A stretch of 64,000 nt of DNA from Ricinus communis (lineage: Eukaryota; Streptophyta; Magnoliopsida; Malpighiales; Euphorbiaceae). The translations under genes were made by a program, and so were the position numbers. The notes under the pieces were generated by a model that worked only from the letters and a program-made list of their open reading frames with translations, was not told the origin of the DNA and did not search any database. The DNA lies in contig NC_063265.1 of NCBI RefSeq assembly GCF_019578655.1, positions 6,792,501-6,856,500 of the forward strand, read 5' to 3'. Of this stretch, positions 37,460 to 49,318 are shown piece after piece. Numbering within the stretch: position 1 is the first letter of the stretch; each line of letters begins with the position of its first letter.

Positions 37460-38711
37460 AATAGTTTGAAGGTCCAAAGATTAATTTGTTACCAAATGGC
37501 CAATAGCTTTATGCTCTCTGCCCAACACGTCACTATTGGCAAATTTCTGTTTCGCTCCTCCTTCTCCTATTCCTTCTTCTGCCCTGCACTTTAAGCCATG
37601 AATTTTTATTTTTCCATCTTTTCTAGTTGGAGCTTCTTCTTCTTACTTCTGTTTACATTTTGCACTAAAAATTGTGGTCACAAGAGAACGCGGCAAAAGC
37701 GACAAGCCCATTAAAGCTCTGGTGCCGTTTTCTATCTCTCATGTTATTATTTTTGTTGCATTTCACGTATTGCTGGATCTTATTGAAACTTCGATTTATT
37801 AAAATTAGTGATCTGTTTATTATTATTTTAATTATAAAATTAATTTTATAAATATAATTTAATTAATTATTTAATATTTAATTTATTATAATTTTAAAAA
37901 TAATAATTAGTTTAATTATTTTAAATATTTTTAATTTAAAAAAAATAATTATATCATTACATTAATAAAATATTTATTTATTAATATTATTTTAAACTAA
38001 TACCATCAATAAATTATTTTTAAAAATATTTATTTATTAATCCTAATATTATATAATTAATACTATCAATATATGATATTATTTTTCTAAAATTAAAAAT
38101 TATTATATAATTAAAAATTAATTGATAAGTTAAAAATATTTTTTATAATTAGAATTATTATCTTATTAGAAAACTAATTTGTTAGTTAATATTATATTAA
38201 AATATAATTAATATGTTATCCTTTTAAAAAAATCATTGTTTGATTAGAAAACTAATTATTATTTAATTAAAAATTAATTTATTAGTAATATATTATTTTT
38301 TAAGATTAGAATGAGTGTTAATTTAGGAATATAACTTATTGATTAATAAATTAATAAAATTACACATAAGCTTGAATCCTATATGTCAAAGATAGTACAC
38401 ATGTCAAAATAAAAATTCTACATGTCAAAAATTAAGCACATGCATCAAAAAAATTTTAAGTCTAAGAAATTAATATATGTATATAGATATAGATTTGATT
38501 CTTTTATTTAGTTTGTATCTTGTAATTGTTAAATTGTTGTATTTGTTTATTTTGATTGGAATTTGTTTATAGTAAATATTTTTCAATAACGCGGAGTGTT
38601 TGATTGAATGCGAAAGAGACAATATGCATTTAAGCATTTCACTGTTAATATAAGTGATAAAATGTGAGTATAATGAAACAACAGTCAAATATAGTGGTGT
38701 TGTATATAATA
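31836..38711. other. Long gene-free AT-rich region
   Basis: Nearly 7 kb with no convincing gene. It holds an (AT)16 microsatellite at 32057-32088, an (AAT)13 microsatellite at 37418-37456, a G-box CACGTGGC at 35383-35390, and patches of higher GC at 33960-34230, 35800-36040 and about 37680-37740 that look like promoter or relic sequence. The frame over the AAT repeat gives an Asn run and is not a gene. Confidence 0.5.
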
Positions 38712-38791
38712 GAAGCAATGGATTTATATAGCCAAGTTAAGTTACATGAAGCAATGGATTTATATAGCCAAGTTAAGTTACATGAAGCAAT
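38712..38791. repeat. 36 bp perfect tandem duplication
   Basis: A 36 bp unit starting gaagcaatggatttatata occurs at 38712 and again at 38748, followed by the first 8 bases of a third copy. The copies are identical, so the duplication is recent. Confidence 0.9.
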
Positions 38792-41700
38792 TCCTTGCTA
38801 CTTTTGTTTTTGTTTTTAGTACAGCGAGAAGTGAATTTATTGCTAACCAAAAACTCATCAATGAATACATAGAGCAAACCTCTGAAACAAAGGATGTAAA
38901 GAACCTCTCCCAAAGATATTGGCCTATATTATTCTTTTCCAAACAATCTCAAAAAAGGGCAACAAAATTAGATAATTGATTTGCTCTTCTCTGCTGACTT
39001 AATTCTCATTTGAAAATAGAGGAAAAAACTCCGGGGGTAGATAGAGAGAGTCAAAAATCATATAAAATGAAAAAGAAAGAAAAATCAAAGAAAAAAAAAA
39101 GAGAAAAGAGAAACGATAAGAGAGAAAATCAAAACGTTGAGTGAATAAGAGAGGTTCGGTGATTCAAGGTCTCTGCACAGTAGCATTAAAGAGATAAATT
39201 ATTTCTTAATTTTAAATTTCAAATTCTAAAAGGAAAAACCCTAACATTAAGCTCAAAACTTATTAAAAGCCATCAAGTCACTTGCATATTTACACTATTA
39301 CAATATGAGTCCATAAAAAAAGACAAAAACCTTACATAATTATCCTTCAGTTCTGGATCAAATTAATTCAAGTAAATTCACCATATCATTTTCTTTAGTT
39401 CTTAAAAAAAATTTAGAAAAAAAAAATATTATCAATTTTCTCTTAAAAGAAATTCTCTTTATAATTAGTTCGCTTACTTATTACTTTTAATATCATTATT
39501 GCTTTTAACTATAATAAATTATAAATTTTTATTATATCGCAATTATGTTTATCTCTCACACTAATATATTACTACAAATTTCTATTAATAGCAATGACTG
39601 AGGTAGACCAATTATATAGGGAGTCAAAAGAGTGAGGAAATCTGATAATATAAATATTGATATTAATTTTATGAAAATCCAGGTGAATTGGTAAGAATCT
39701 CCCTATCATAAATACCAAATATAGTCTTGCAGAAAAAAAATTACAAAAGGATCCTTGAATTGAACAAACTATTACTGTAGCCCTTTGCTCAAAGGGATTG
39801 CTTCCTTTTAGCCATTAATTGAGCTAATCAAGCAAGTGATCAATGAGGTCAATAGCATATGATTAGGAATGGTAATGCGTTGGGTAGTTTGCACACTCAA
39901 TTTTAAAAGGATGGATTGGAAAATGTATAATTGGATTTGGTTTGGTTTGAATTTAGTATTAATAGTTTAATTTTGTTTATAAATATTTTTTTGTTTAAAT
40001 TCTTTTACTTTTTAGTTGTATTACAACACATAAATTATTAAATTGATTTTTATTTATATTTAATCCATATTTATTTATTTATTTTGATAAAAAAACCCAT
40101 AAATCTTTTTGAATGGAAAATAAATATACAACCTGATCAGTAATAAAAAAAAAAAAATTGCAATAAGTTTAAGTTCCTAATTTATGTTAGTTGATCCACC
40201 CAATTCTTTTTGGAGTTTATCTTTATGTACTCTACTTCTCCAAAAGAATACTGTCAGCAGCATATATTCCCAGTTCCACTAATTGTAGATTTTAAGAAGC
40301 CATATAATATTTAGATTTAGAAGTCTACTTATATGTGACATCTACCTGTCCAGAGCCTTGGATACTTCTAACTGGATCAGAAAAAGAAACTGAAAGGGAA
40401 AAATTAACTAGATAAACAGAAAACTAACAGCATTTTTATTATTAAGTGGATATAATGTCACATCTAAAAACAAAAGAAAGAGTTTTGGACAGACTCCCTC
40501 AAATGGGTAAATTCCAAATTAGACGAAAAGGGTGGCAATGATGGAGCAAAATTGGGATGTTGGAGTGATTGAATAGAAGGATCGCCCAATCTGTCACATG
40601 AGTAATGAGTAAGGTTGCTGTTAGCCATATCTATGGTACAGCTAACATTCCCCCTCTCAAAAGGGTGGATGAGAATGAGAATGAGATAGGTGGGCACTAA
40701 TTTCAGCAAAAGCTATTGAATTAGATGATTGAGAATTGGTCTCGGCCTTCCATTTTCAATGTCGGGTGGATATTGACAATAACTTCAACAATAGGGACCC
40801 TCATGACACGGCTCGGCTCCACCAACAGGCAGCCCCTTTTGACAGGGTTGCAAAGAACATGCATGCTTTAAATTAAAGTAATTGGGTCACCGTTTTTATC
40901 TTTTGAAATCTTTATCAGGGCCGCAGCTTTGGGGAAGAAGATTTAGCCCAATGAGCCGTACATCTTGGGAAGTTCTTTTAGGATCTTTTTATAGAAGTAT
41001 CCTAAAAAAAATCTTAACATATCATTTTTATTATTAATTATTTTAAAAAACTGTAAGTTGGAATTTTATTATAAAAATCCAGTGGTATACATTGAATATA
41101 CTGCTTTTATAAAATAATATATATTATCAACAGTTTCATATATATTTTTATGTTTTTTTATAATATTGAGTTGTTTGATATATATTTAGTATATTTTTAC
41201 TATCTATTTGAAAATATATATATGACTAATATTCAAAATTAATGTCTGATATTATCTTTTGGTATTATTTTGTATTCTTGATATTTATTTTATAAATTTT
41301 AGTATTGATATTTTGCAGATTTATTTAGTATGTTTACTCTTTTTGAAAAGAAATATAATATTCCATTAATGAAAAATAATAAGTATATAAAAGATAAAAA
41401 AGAGGTAGGTAATGACTTGAGCATATTTTTGTAATTTTATTTCTTTGAAAAGCGTATTTTTGTAAGCTCTTTTCTTGTGAATATGTAAAAAAATGAACTC
41501 TTAACAATTATTAGTGTTAACGGAGCAATACATTATAATTTCTTAGAAAGAACGCTTTATTCCGTGACACCAAATCACATATTGACTCTTATAGATGTCT
41601 TTTAATAAGTCCGATTATTTGAATATCATATTGAATTTTTCTTTTTCACCATTGCCATGGAAGGAAAATTTAACACCTCCATACTAGAGGACCATAAAAC

Positions 41701-43140
41701 TCATATAAAAAGAAAGCTTAATACCCCATAACGAGTGACCATAAAATTTTTAAAAATACATATTAATATTTATTTATCAAAATTAATTAATAAAAAAACA
41801 CCGTCAATATAAAAGTGATCGACTGTGGACGAAAGGATCAAACTTTAATTAAAAAAAAAAAGAGAGACAACTAGAGTATTTTAATATGAGATTTTAAAAA
41901 AATGTCTTATTATTTATTTTGTATGATGGCAAATTAGTAATCCATTTGGTTTCTTTGTACCTGGCTACTCCATTTTAAAGGGCTAATATCTCCATTGCTC
42001 TATTTCGATTGTGTGCATATAGAAAATCTCTAAAATATTCATCAAAAGAGTTTCAAAGTCAGCTATTATTTATAGGGTTCTTTACACAAATCCCTCTTTT
42101 TCCAACATCTATTACATTTTCACCTATAAAGTGAGCCATCTTACTAAATCGATTCACAACAACAAATATAGTATTTCGGCCCTTAAAATAAAAGATTTCA
42201 GCTACTCAAACAAAAGATTTGAAAAGATTTCAGCTACTCACAAAAATCAAATTTGTGTTTTTTCTTTTCTTCACTCAATAAACTTCCAAAAAATAAGAAC
42301 AAAAGTTGTAACAATCTTCCTTCAATAAGAAAACTTTCATCTTCAACCTCTAATACCAAATCTTCTTCTTCTTTTCTTCACTATATTAACTTCGAAAAAC
42401 CAAGAAGAATACCTGCAATAGTCTTCCTTCTATGTTGAAAACGTCCATCTTCGTCCTACAACAACACAATCAGCGTGAAAAAAGTTAGGATCCATCAAAT
42501 TTCTGTAAAAATTAAATATGAAAAAAAGACAAAACGCTCATACTCTCATTTTTCGATGAAACTGCTGCAACACAGATCTGAAAATTAACAACAAATAGAT
42601 CTAAATATTCAAGAACATGAGCTTAAAGGTAATTACTTTTAGATAAAACACCAAAAAAACTAACAAATATACATATTTAATTTAGTATGTATATAGAGAA
42701 AAAATAATATGTACAATATTGTATAATATTTATGAAAAATAAATTAAGAAAAATGAGAAAAAAAATTTCTGACTTGTTATTTATTTATTAGGTGCAGATA
42801 TTAAGTTAATGACTTGTTCATTAAATATTTAAAATATTTAATTTTAAAAAATATTTATTAAATTAATATATTTTTAAATAACAGATATGGAGAGCTTACT
42901 AGTATTCGTGGAATACAATGGTGAATAGAATCAAAATATGATACTCACAAAAGAAAGTGACTACAATAATTTAATATAAACATTGTGAAATTAATTAAAG
43001 ATCAACCAAATATCAACTAGACTGGAAATCAAATATCAATTCAAGAGCTCATATCCATCTCTCAAAATAGAAGACAATCAGACACTACTTTTATACAAGA
43101 AGCTCAAAAAGACAGAACCAAATTGCACAAAATATCCTTT
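38792..43140. other. AT-rich spacer, no gene recognised
   Basis: Short A/T runs throughout. Around 42190-42440 there are short direct repeats (aaagatttcagctactca twice; a cttttcttcact ... cttccttc block twice) that may belong to the left part of the Mutator-like element that follows. Confidence 0.45.
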
Positions 43141-44572
43141 ATGCATAACAGTTTTGAATCAGAAAAATAAAAACTTCTTGATTCAACCTTCACATTCCAA
43201 AACAGAAACATACCAACAAGTGAAGCAGTCCATCAGGATCAAAACGGAAAAATAGAAAGAAAATCAACAAATGAAGTACAAATAGAGAGCATTTCAGATG
43301 CACTTGAATATGCGATTTTAATGAGTAAGAAAGTGGGAGAAGAAAATGAAGAAGTAGAAAGCAAGAGTCAAGAAATAGATGTGATAACAAACATAAGACA
43401 TTCAGAAATAAAACAAAGTCACACATACAAAGATAAGCTCACTTTCCAAACGGTAATTAGCTTCTATGCTCTTAACAACCACTTCAAATATAAGGTGCAA
43501 AAGTCTTGCTAAAGATAATATTTTTTACAATGCTTGGATGACAATTGCAATTAGAAACAAAGAGCTTAAGAAAACAAAAAAAATAACAATATTTGTGATT
43601 TAAAAACTTAAAAACATACATTCATGTACATTGGAAATAAGTTATAGTGATCAAAGCAAGCAACTACATCAATCATCGAAAATTGCATAAAAATAAAATA
43701 TCTTAGCATCAAAACAGTGTATACTCCTTCGCATATAATAAGAGACATAAAAGATGATTACGGTATATCTGTAAACTACTAAAAAGCTTAGAGATCAAAG
43801 AAAAAAGCATTAGACAAAATAAAAGAAAAGCCAAAAGAATCGTATGGGATGTTGCCAAGCTATTTGTACATAATACAAATTAAATTCCGGTTTAATTGTG
43901 GAACTACAAACATAAAAAGATCTAACATTCCTATATATATTCATGGCATTTCAAGCTTTAATTAAAGGATAGACTTGTTGTATACCGATAATAATAGTCT
44001 ATGGAACTTTCCTCAAATCTGCCTATGAAGGAATGCTTCTCTCAGGAAACACTTAAGACGCAAATGGTAGAATATTTTCTTTAGCATTATGTATAGTAGA
44101 TTATGGAAATAATGCATCTTGGGAGTGGTTCTTCAAAAAATTGAAGGAGATATTTGGAGTGAGAAATGATATGTGTATTGTATCATATAGACATGAAAGC
44201 ATTAAAAAAATAATACAAAAAGTCTATCCGGAATTCAGCCATGTGATATGCATATTTCACTTGTACAACAACTTGAAAATATACTTCAAGAAAAGTACAA
44301 AGAATTTCAAGAAGTCTTTCTTCGCAGCAGCAAAGACATATATAATAGAGAACTTTGAATATAATATGTCCAAGATAGATAAAGTAGACAAGTGTATAAG
44401 AACTTACCTAAAAAATGCCGGGTACCATAAGTGGATAAAAGCATTCAACATCAACAATAAACATATAATTTTAACAACAAATATAGTTGAATCAATGATA
44501 AACTCCATCATATCTACCAGATTCAAAAATATCAAAATTAAACAATGGAATCAACTTTTTTTTCGATGAAGA
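43141..44572 (+). pseudogene. Mutator-like (MULE) transposase remnant
   Basis: Two blocks. The first (43321-43512, continuing past a stop) resembles the plant MuDR N-terminal domain, ending in Phe-Lys-Tyr-Lys-Val and followed out of frame by a Cys-Leu-Asp-Asp-Asn-Cys pattern near 43530. The second (about 44000-44569) is the MULE transposase core: Gly-Thr-Phe-Leu-Lys-Ser-Ala-Tyr, then Trp-Glu-Trp-Phe-Phe-Lys-Lys-Leu, a Ser-Tyr-Arg-His (normally Ser-Asp-Arg-His, so a catalytic Asp is lost), Cys-Ile-Phe-His-Leu and an Asn-Ile-Val-Glu-Ser motif. Several stops and frameshifts make it inactive. Confidence 0.85.
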
Positions 44573-44816
44573 CAACAGAAAAAGATGCAAGAAATACAAA
44601 CAAGCAAAGCTTCATAGCATCATCATCACACAAGCACCTTTTAAACAAAAAAGCTTCCTCAATGGTTTGCTTGTTTATCTGTTTAATATCTCTATCAACT
44701 AAAGTATATTAATTCTTTAGCAAAACCAAGCTTGTTCAACTCCCTATGACATTTCAAACCTGTAACTAAAGCAAACTCATCTATATCAAATTTCAATCTA
44801 TGATCACAAACATTAA

Positions 44817-47616
44817 TGTCACGACCCCACCCGTGGGCCCGTGACCGGCACTAGGGAATGGGTAGGCTTAAGGCCACCGAAACCCGTAGTAAGCCTGACA
44901 CTCACTGATTTAAACAAATCTCAACTCAAATTTATATTATTAAAACCATAAATTATCTTAATAGTTACACTTTACAAAATTACTTCGGTCTACCAGAAAA
45001 TACTAGGCGAGACCCGAAGCTCAAAAAAAATTTACAACTGATACATCTACTATTACTACTGCGGAGAATCTAAGATTTACCAATTTACATACCAAATCAG
45101 ATACGTCACCCGATGATGAAGGAGTCGGGTTACCGAATAAGAGTCATGGGAGAACTAACAAATACGAATCAAAACAATAAATGGAGAGTGAGTTAAAATC
45201 AAATATCTAAAACAGTTTCAAATATCTCAATGTCACATTCATTTAATTTTAAAATAATTAATAAATCACGCGAACCATACGTGTCATGTTAAAACATATG
45301 TGTCTTGCCATGCTTAAACAAAATTTATTCCACATGCAACGGACAGAGTACTTCAAAGTAGAACTCTAATCCCAACTCTAAAATCTCGATTATTTCAACA
45401 CTTATGTCTCAACTAACCTCAACTCTATCATCTCAAACCTCTCATTCCAACAGATCGGGCGCCCCGGAGAGCAAAGCTCGACCGGGGACCTTACCTCCAG
45501 TCCGGCCACTTAACTCTCGGCCCTTAGCCTTTTGGCTCTCTTATCCAATAAGATCGGGCGCCCCCGAGAGCAAGCTCGACCGGAGACCTTACCTCCACCG
45601 GTCACTTAAATATCCAAATAAGTCGGCCAGAGAGCAATGCTCGACCAGGGACCTTTACTCCTAAGCAACCACAAATCACTAAGCCCAGAGAGCGATGCTC
45701 ACCGTAAGGTAGTCCTAATCTTTCTTTCTCAAAATTTTTACCTCTTTACCCTTTTCCTATCTCTCTCATATTATATCGGAACACTCATCCAACTCCTATG
45801 TTCTACCGTCCCATCCCGAGTCATCATGCAATATTAAAATTGGTGATAAAGGAAAACATATTTAAATAGTAATTAAAAGCATCATGCAAATGATAATAAT
45901 AATAATTGAATGAAAAATTGAAATTGTAAATAAATATTCACAGAGCAAATCAAATTTTATGCATGACACGTGCGTAAACGATATATGACTTTAACTCACA
46001 GAATTAGGGCGACCTCCTAGCTCGGCCTTAGGTGCCTCGGTAGGAGCGAGCCAATGACAGATCATCTAATCACGGAAAACAATTTATCAAAACGATGAAA
46101 CAATTACAATAGATCCTAGGTCTAGATTCCTAGAACTGACTGTCTAAGAATCTCGACTCGGGAACTACCGAAAATTCGGCAGAACCTCCCCTACAACACG
46201 AACATTACCCCCGTAAAACGGGTCCAGACCTGCCGGAAAAACACTCCAAATACTTACAATTAAAACAACGGGAGTCGGGTCCCTAAACTTCACTATTTCC
46301 CGACTCCGCCACACAGCACAAAACACAAGGCAGGCAACTGACAGACAATTATTTTTGACTCATAAAATCATCAAATACACAATATAATCCAATAGACACA
46401 ATTAAACCAAGAATTTCTAAAAATAACGGGCTAAAGAAAATTACCGAGACGCTTGGCCGGCCGACACGCCTACCACGGAGTCCGATCGACGATCCGAACA
46501 CACCATCGGACTCACAACGACGCACTGATGACGATCCCCACTTTCGATTTTCCGATCTGACACCCGATCATCCGGAGAGATTTGCGGACGATCTCGACCG
46601 TCGATTTGCAAACGAAGTCCGATCGCCACGAAACCAGTGCCATCGCGAAGCTTGAGCAGAGGAGAGTCGGGATATGTCCTCCGATCATCCATCCTCCTGA
46701 GTCGGGCTTGAAAAGCCCAAAACGCCGGCCGCCACCATTTTCTCTCCACCGTGAATCTCCGCCACCATCACGACACCGCCGCCAAAACAAAGCCGAGGGC
46801 CGAGAGGAGTCGATCGGCACCAAAATCGGCCGACCACCGACGCCGAAACGCCTGCGGCCAGAAGCTTCGGCCATCTTCCTCCTCGCCATGAGCCGCCGTC
46901 CGCCATTGGTGCTGCCGCTGGCCGACGCCTGGCCGGCCGGACAGACGGCCGGCAGCCTCCTTCCTCCGCCTCCTCTCTCTCCCGACATCTCTCTTCCTCT
47001 CTCCTCCTTTCTTCTTCCCCGACTTCTTTCCTTTCAATATCGACATTTGACCCCTGAACTTTTTCCTTATTACAATTTGGTCCCTCAACTTTCTTAATTA
47101 CTTACAATTCCATCCTGCAGAATTCCAATTTGACCCCCAAACTTCTTTTTAGCCTTTCAATTAAGCCCTTAACTATTTAATTTGGGCCAAAACCGAATTA
47201 TTGAAAATACACAATTACAAAAATACCCCTGACCGACATATTTATTTACGAAAATACCAAACTCACAAATTTCCATTAAAACCCCATAAAAATAACATTA
47301 TACTTTTAATCCTTATTCCAAAATAATCCTCCAATTAAATCCTACACACAATTAAATTAAATAATCAATTTCCAACTCAAAATTTAATACTACTAATCAA
47401 TTATAATACCAATTTTCCCAAAATTCTTTTATAAAAACATCCTTTATAATTTCTATCATAATTTTCCAATATATAATTTTATTTATATAAATATGCATTT
47501 GGGAAAATTTGAATAACCAAAATATAATCATTTCAAATTAAACCCAATAATAATGAAGCTAAAATTAACTTAAATAAAAACTCATTATTAAATATATAAA
47601 AATTCCGGGTATTACA
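44817..47616. mobile_element. Solo LTR (about 2.8 kb) with 5 bp target duplication
   Basis: Starts TGTCACGACC and ends GGGTATTACA (TG..CA), flanked by attaa at 44812-44816 and 47617-47621, a perfect 5 bp target duplication. No gag, pol, primer site or second LTR is inside. A solo LTR of a long-LTR Ty3/gypsy-type element is the simplest reading; a non-autonomous large retrotransposon derivative is an alternative. The interior is much more GC- and CpG-rich than the surroundings at 46440-47000, where overlapping open frames on both strands come from composition and not from genes. Confidence 0.8.
45452..45712 (+). repeat. Four imperfect tandem units inside the solo LTR
   Basis: Units with the core agagcaaagctcgaccgggg / accttacctcc begin near 45452, 45551, 45619 and 45682, with spacings of about 65-100 bp and decreasing length. 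Each core (gagc...gctc) is itself a small inverted repeat. Confidence 0.75.
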
Positions 47617-48454
47617 ATTAAACCACATCTTAAAATTATTAAGTTGCTTAACCTCCTTAAGAAGTGAGAAATGAATAAGCTGGAAATGCAATTTAAAAGC
47701 AGGAAGCTCTAAAAACGACCAAAACAACTATTTCTAAACATCAACAATCGTTTCTTATCAGCTTATCTTTAATGTTTGTAATGATATCATAAAACAAATG
47801 ATAACCAACTTTGATGCTGAAATGATCTTTGACATTCACTCAATAATCACAACTGAATCAAAAATATTAAAAAAATCAGTCAAAAGAAAATAAAATTTGA
47901 ATCAAATACAGAAAAAATAAAGTAAACTTAAAATAAACTAAAAATCAACGTTACAAAAACAACAATACAAATACAAAGCACATTATGCAGAAGTAAAAAT
48001 AAAATAAAAATTTTAAAAATAAAAAATTATCAAATAAAAGAACATCAATAAGAAATTTAAAAATCATAAATATACCCTAAATAACAAAAAAATTATTAAC
48101 ATGATACCAAAACAGAACAACAACATAAACCCTAAATAAAACAAATGTCATCAAAAATTAAAAATAAATAAAAAATAAAAAATAGGAATGCATTAAAAAT
48201 TGAAAGAAAAAAACTGAATATGAGCGAAAATAGAAAAAAAAAAAAAAGAGAAAGTGGGGCGTTAGAAAGAGGAAAGGAAGAAAAAGTGGAAAGCTGCAAA
48301 AATAAAAAAGCTGTGGAAATAACAAACATAAAAAAAGTAAGAGAGATGTGTAAAAATATATATAAAAAAAAAACTGAGCTATTTTTATAATTATTTTTTA
48401 AAAAAGCATGTAACTTATTTATTCGGTAAGAAATCACCAATAGGGAATCGAAAT

Positions 48455-49318
48455 TTTTATCTCCTGCACCCTTTTCTGTTATTGCCTTGAATAATGGGCC
48501 AATTCTCATACCAAAGATCAGGAAATACAAGTTTACACTCCGATTTCCTCCATCTTGAACATGTGCGCTCCTTTATACATGCATAAGGGACTCCAGCAAT
48601 TTGGAGAGTAAAATGACCAAAAAGAAGTAACATAGGAAGCAATATACAACTCATCCACTTTAAATGTTTTCCTGCTCTATGTCCAATGAACACAAATCCA
48701 ATATTTGTAAGCTAACAAGCTATCACGGACCATTTGTTTTCAATAGATTCATCGTGTCAAATTGGACCAAAAATGTAATTTAAAGTTTTATTATTTTCAC
48801 TAGCTATGAGAATTCGCTCGAATTGATATATACATCTATCATCGTTTTAAATAGGTATATATATTTTTAAATTTTATTTTTAATTAGATAACAATAAAAT
48901 AAATAAAATACATTAACAATCAAAAGAACATCATCAATCTAAGAATATTTTGATAACTTCTGTTGCGAATAATATCTGTTTTTCCTTTAAAAGTCTAAAA
49001 AGAGTTGCAATCTATTCAAAAGTGTGGGATTGGATCCTTATAATTTGCTGAGATTGAACAGTAGATAGTGTATCAATGAATTGGACTCACTATTTTCTGC
49101 AAGCGCCGTTAGGATGACATCTGAAGCACCAGCAAATACCCTTGTAGCAAATTGTTCATCTGCAGGATACTTATTAGCATCCTTGAAAAAAAAAAAAAAA
49201 AAGGATACTTATTAGCAGCAGCTTCCACAACAACTGAGCAAGAAATATTCGGCTGAGCCACCACCATATACAATATAAATGTTGCGAATAAGATTCCTGA
49301 CCACACGCAGTGAATCAT
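48455..49318 (-). pseudogene. Unrecognised secreted small protein gene, interrupted
   Basis: A minus-strand ATG at 49318 begins a hydrophobic signal-peptide-like segment of about 20 residues followed by Asn-Ile-Ser-Cys-Ser. The frame is broken by a 38 bp A-tract insertion with a target duplication at 49165-49216. Beyond it the sequence continues as Ala-Asp-Glu-Gln-Phe-Ala-Thr and Ala-Ser-Asp-Val-Ile-Leu up to a donor-like GTGAGT at 49090-49085. A possible second exon within 48693-48458 is Cys-rich (Tyr-Ala-Cys-Ile-Lys, Thr-Cys-Ser, Glu-Cys-Lys). I do not recognise the family, and the link between the two parts is a guess. Confidence 0.3.
49165..49216. mobile_element. Tiny retroposed insertion: A-tail with 14 bp target duplication
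   Basis: ggatacttattagc occurs at 49165-49178 and 49203-49216 and flanks atccttg followed by 17 A residues. A long perfect direct repeat around a poly(A) end is the mark of LINE-driven retroposition with extreme 5' truncation. Replication slippage is the alternative. Confidence 0.6.

Larger units (their letters stand above)
44700..47800 (-). pseudogene. DUF1985 (Ulp1-protease-associated) gene remnant, split by insertion
   Basis: On the minus strand, 47800-47617 encodes Asn-Ser-Cys-Phe-Gly, then a Leu-Leu-Lys-Glu-Val segment and Met-Trp-Phe-Asn. 44816-44700 encodes Phe-Asp-Ile-Asp-Glu-Phe-Ala-Leu-Val-Thr-Gly-Leu-Lys-Cys. These are consecutive parts of the plant DUF1985 domain, which usually precedes a C48 (Ulp1-like) SUMO protease in transposon-borne genes. 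Leaving out the 44817-47616 insertion and one copy of its target duplication makes the frame continuous across the break. One frameshift in a T run near 47712 and a stop after about residue 60 show it is also decayed. Lying next to a MULE transposase, it fits MULEs that carry Ulp1-like genes; the protease part itself is not visible. Confidence 0.75.

Noticed and set aside
37328..37594. ORF with an Asn run
   Set aside because: Created by the (AAT)n microsatellite; no flanking conservation seen.
45404..45664. CRISPR-like regular repeats
   Set aside because: Spacing is uneven, units decay and the host is a plant; they are tandem units of an LTR.
46441..47097. Overlapping open frames of 73-171 codons on both strands
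   Set aside because: They lie in the GC/CpG-rich part of the solo LTR. High GC removes stops in all frames, and none has a recognisable domain.
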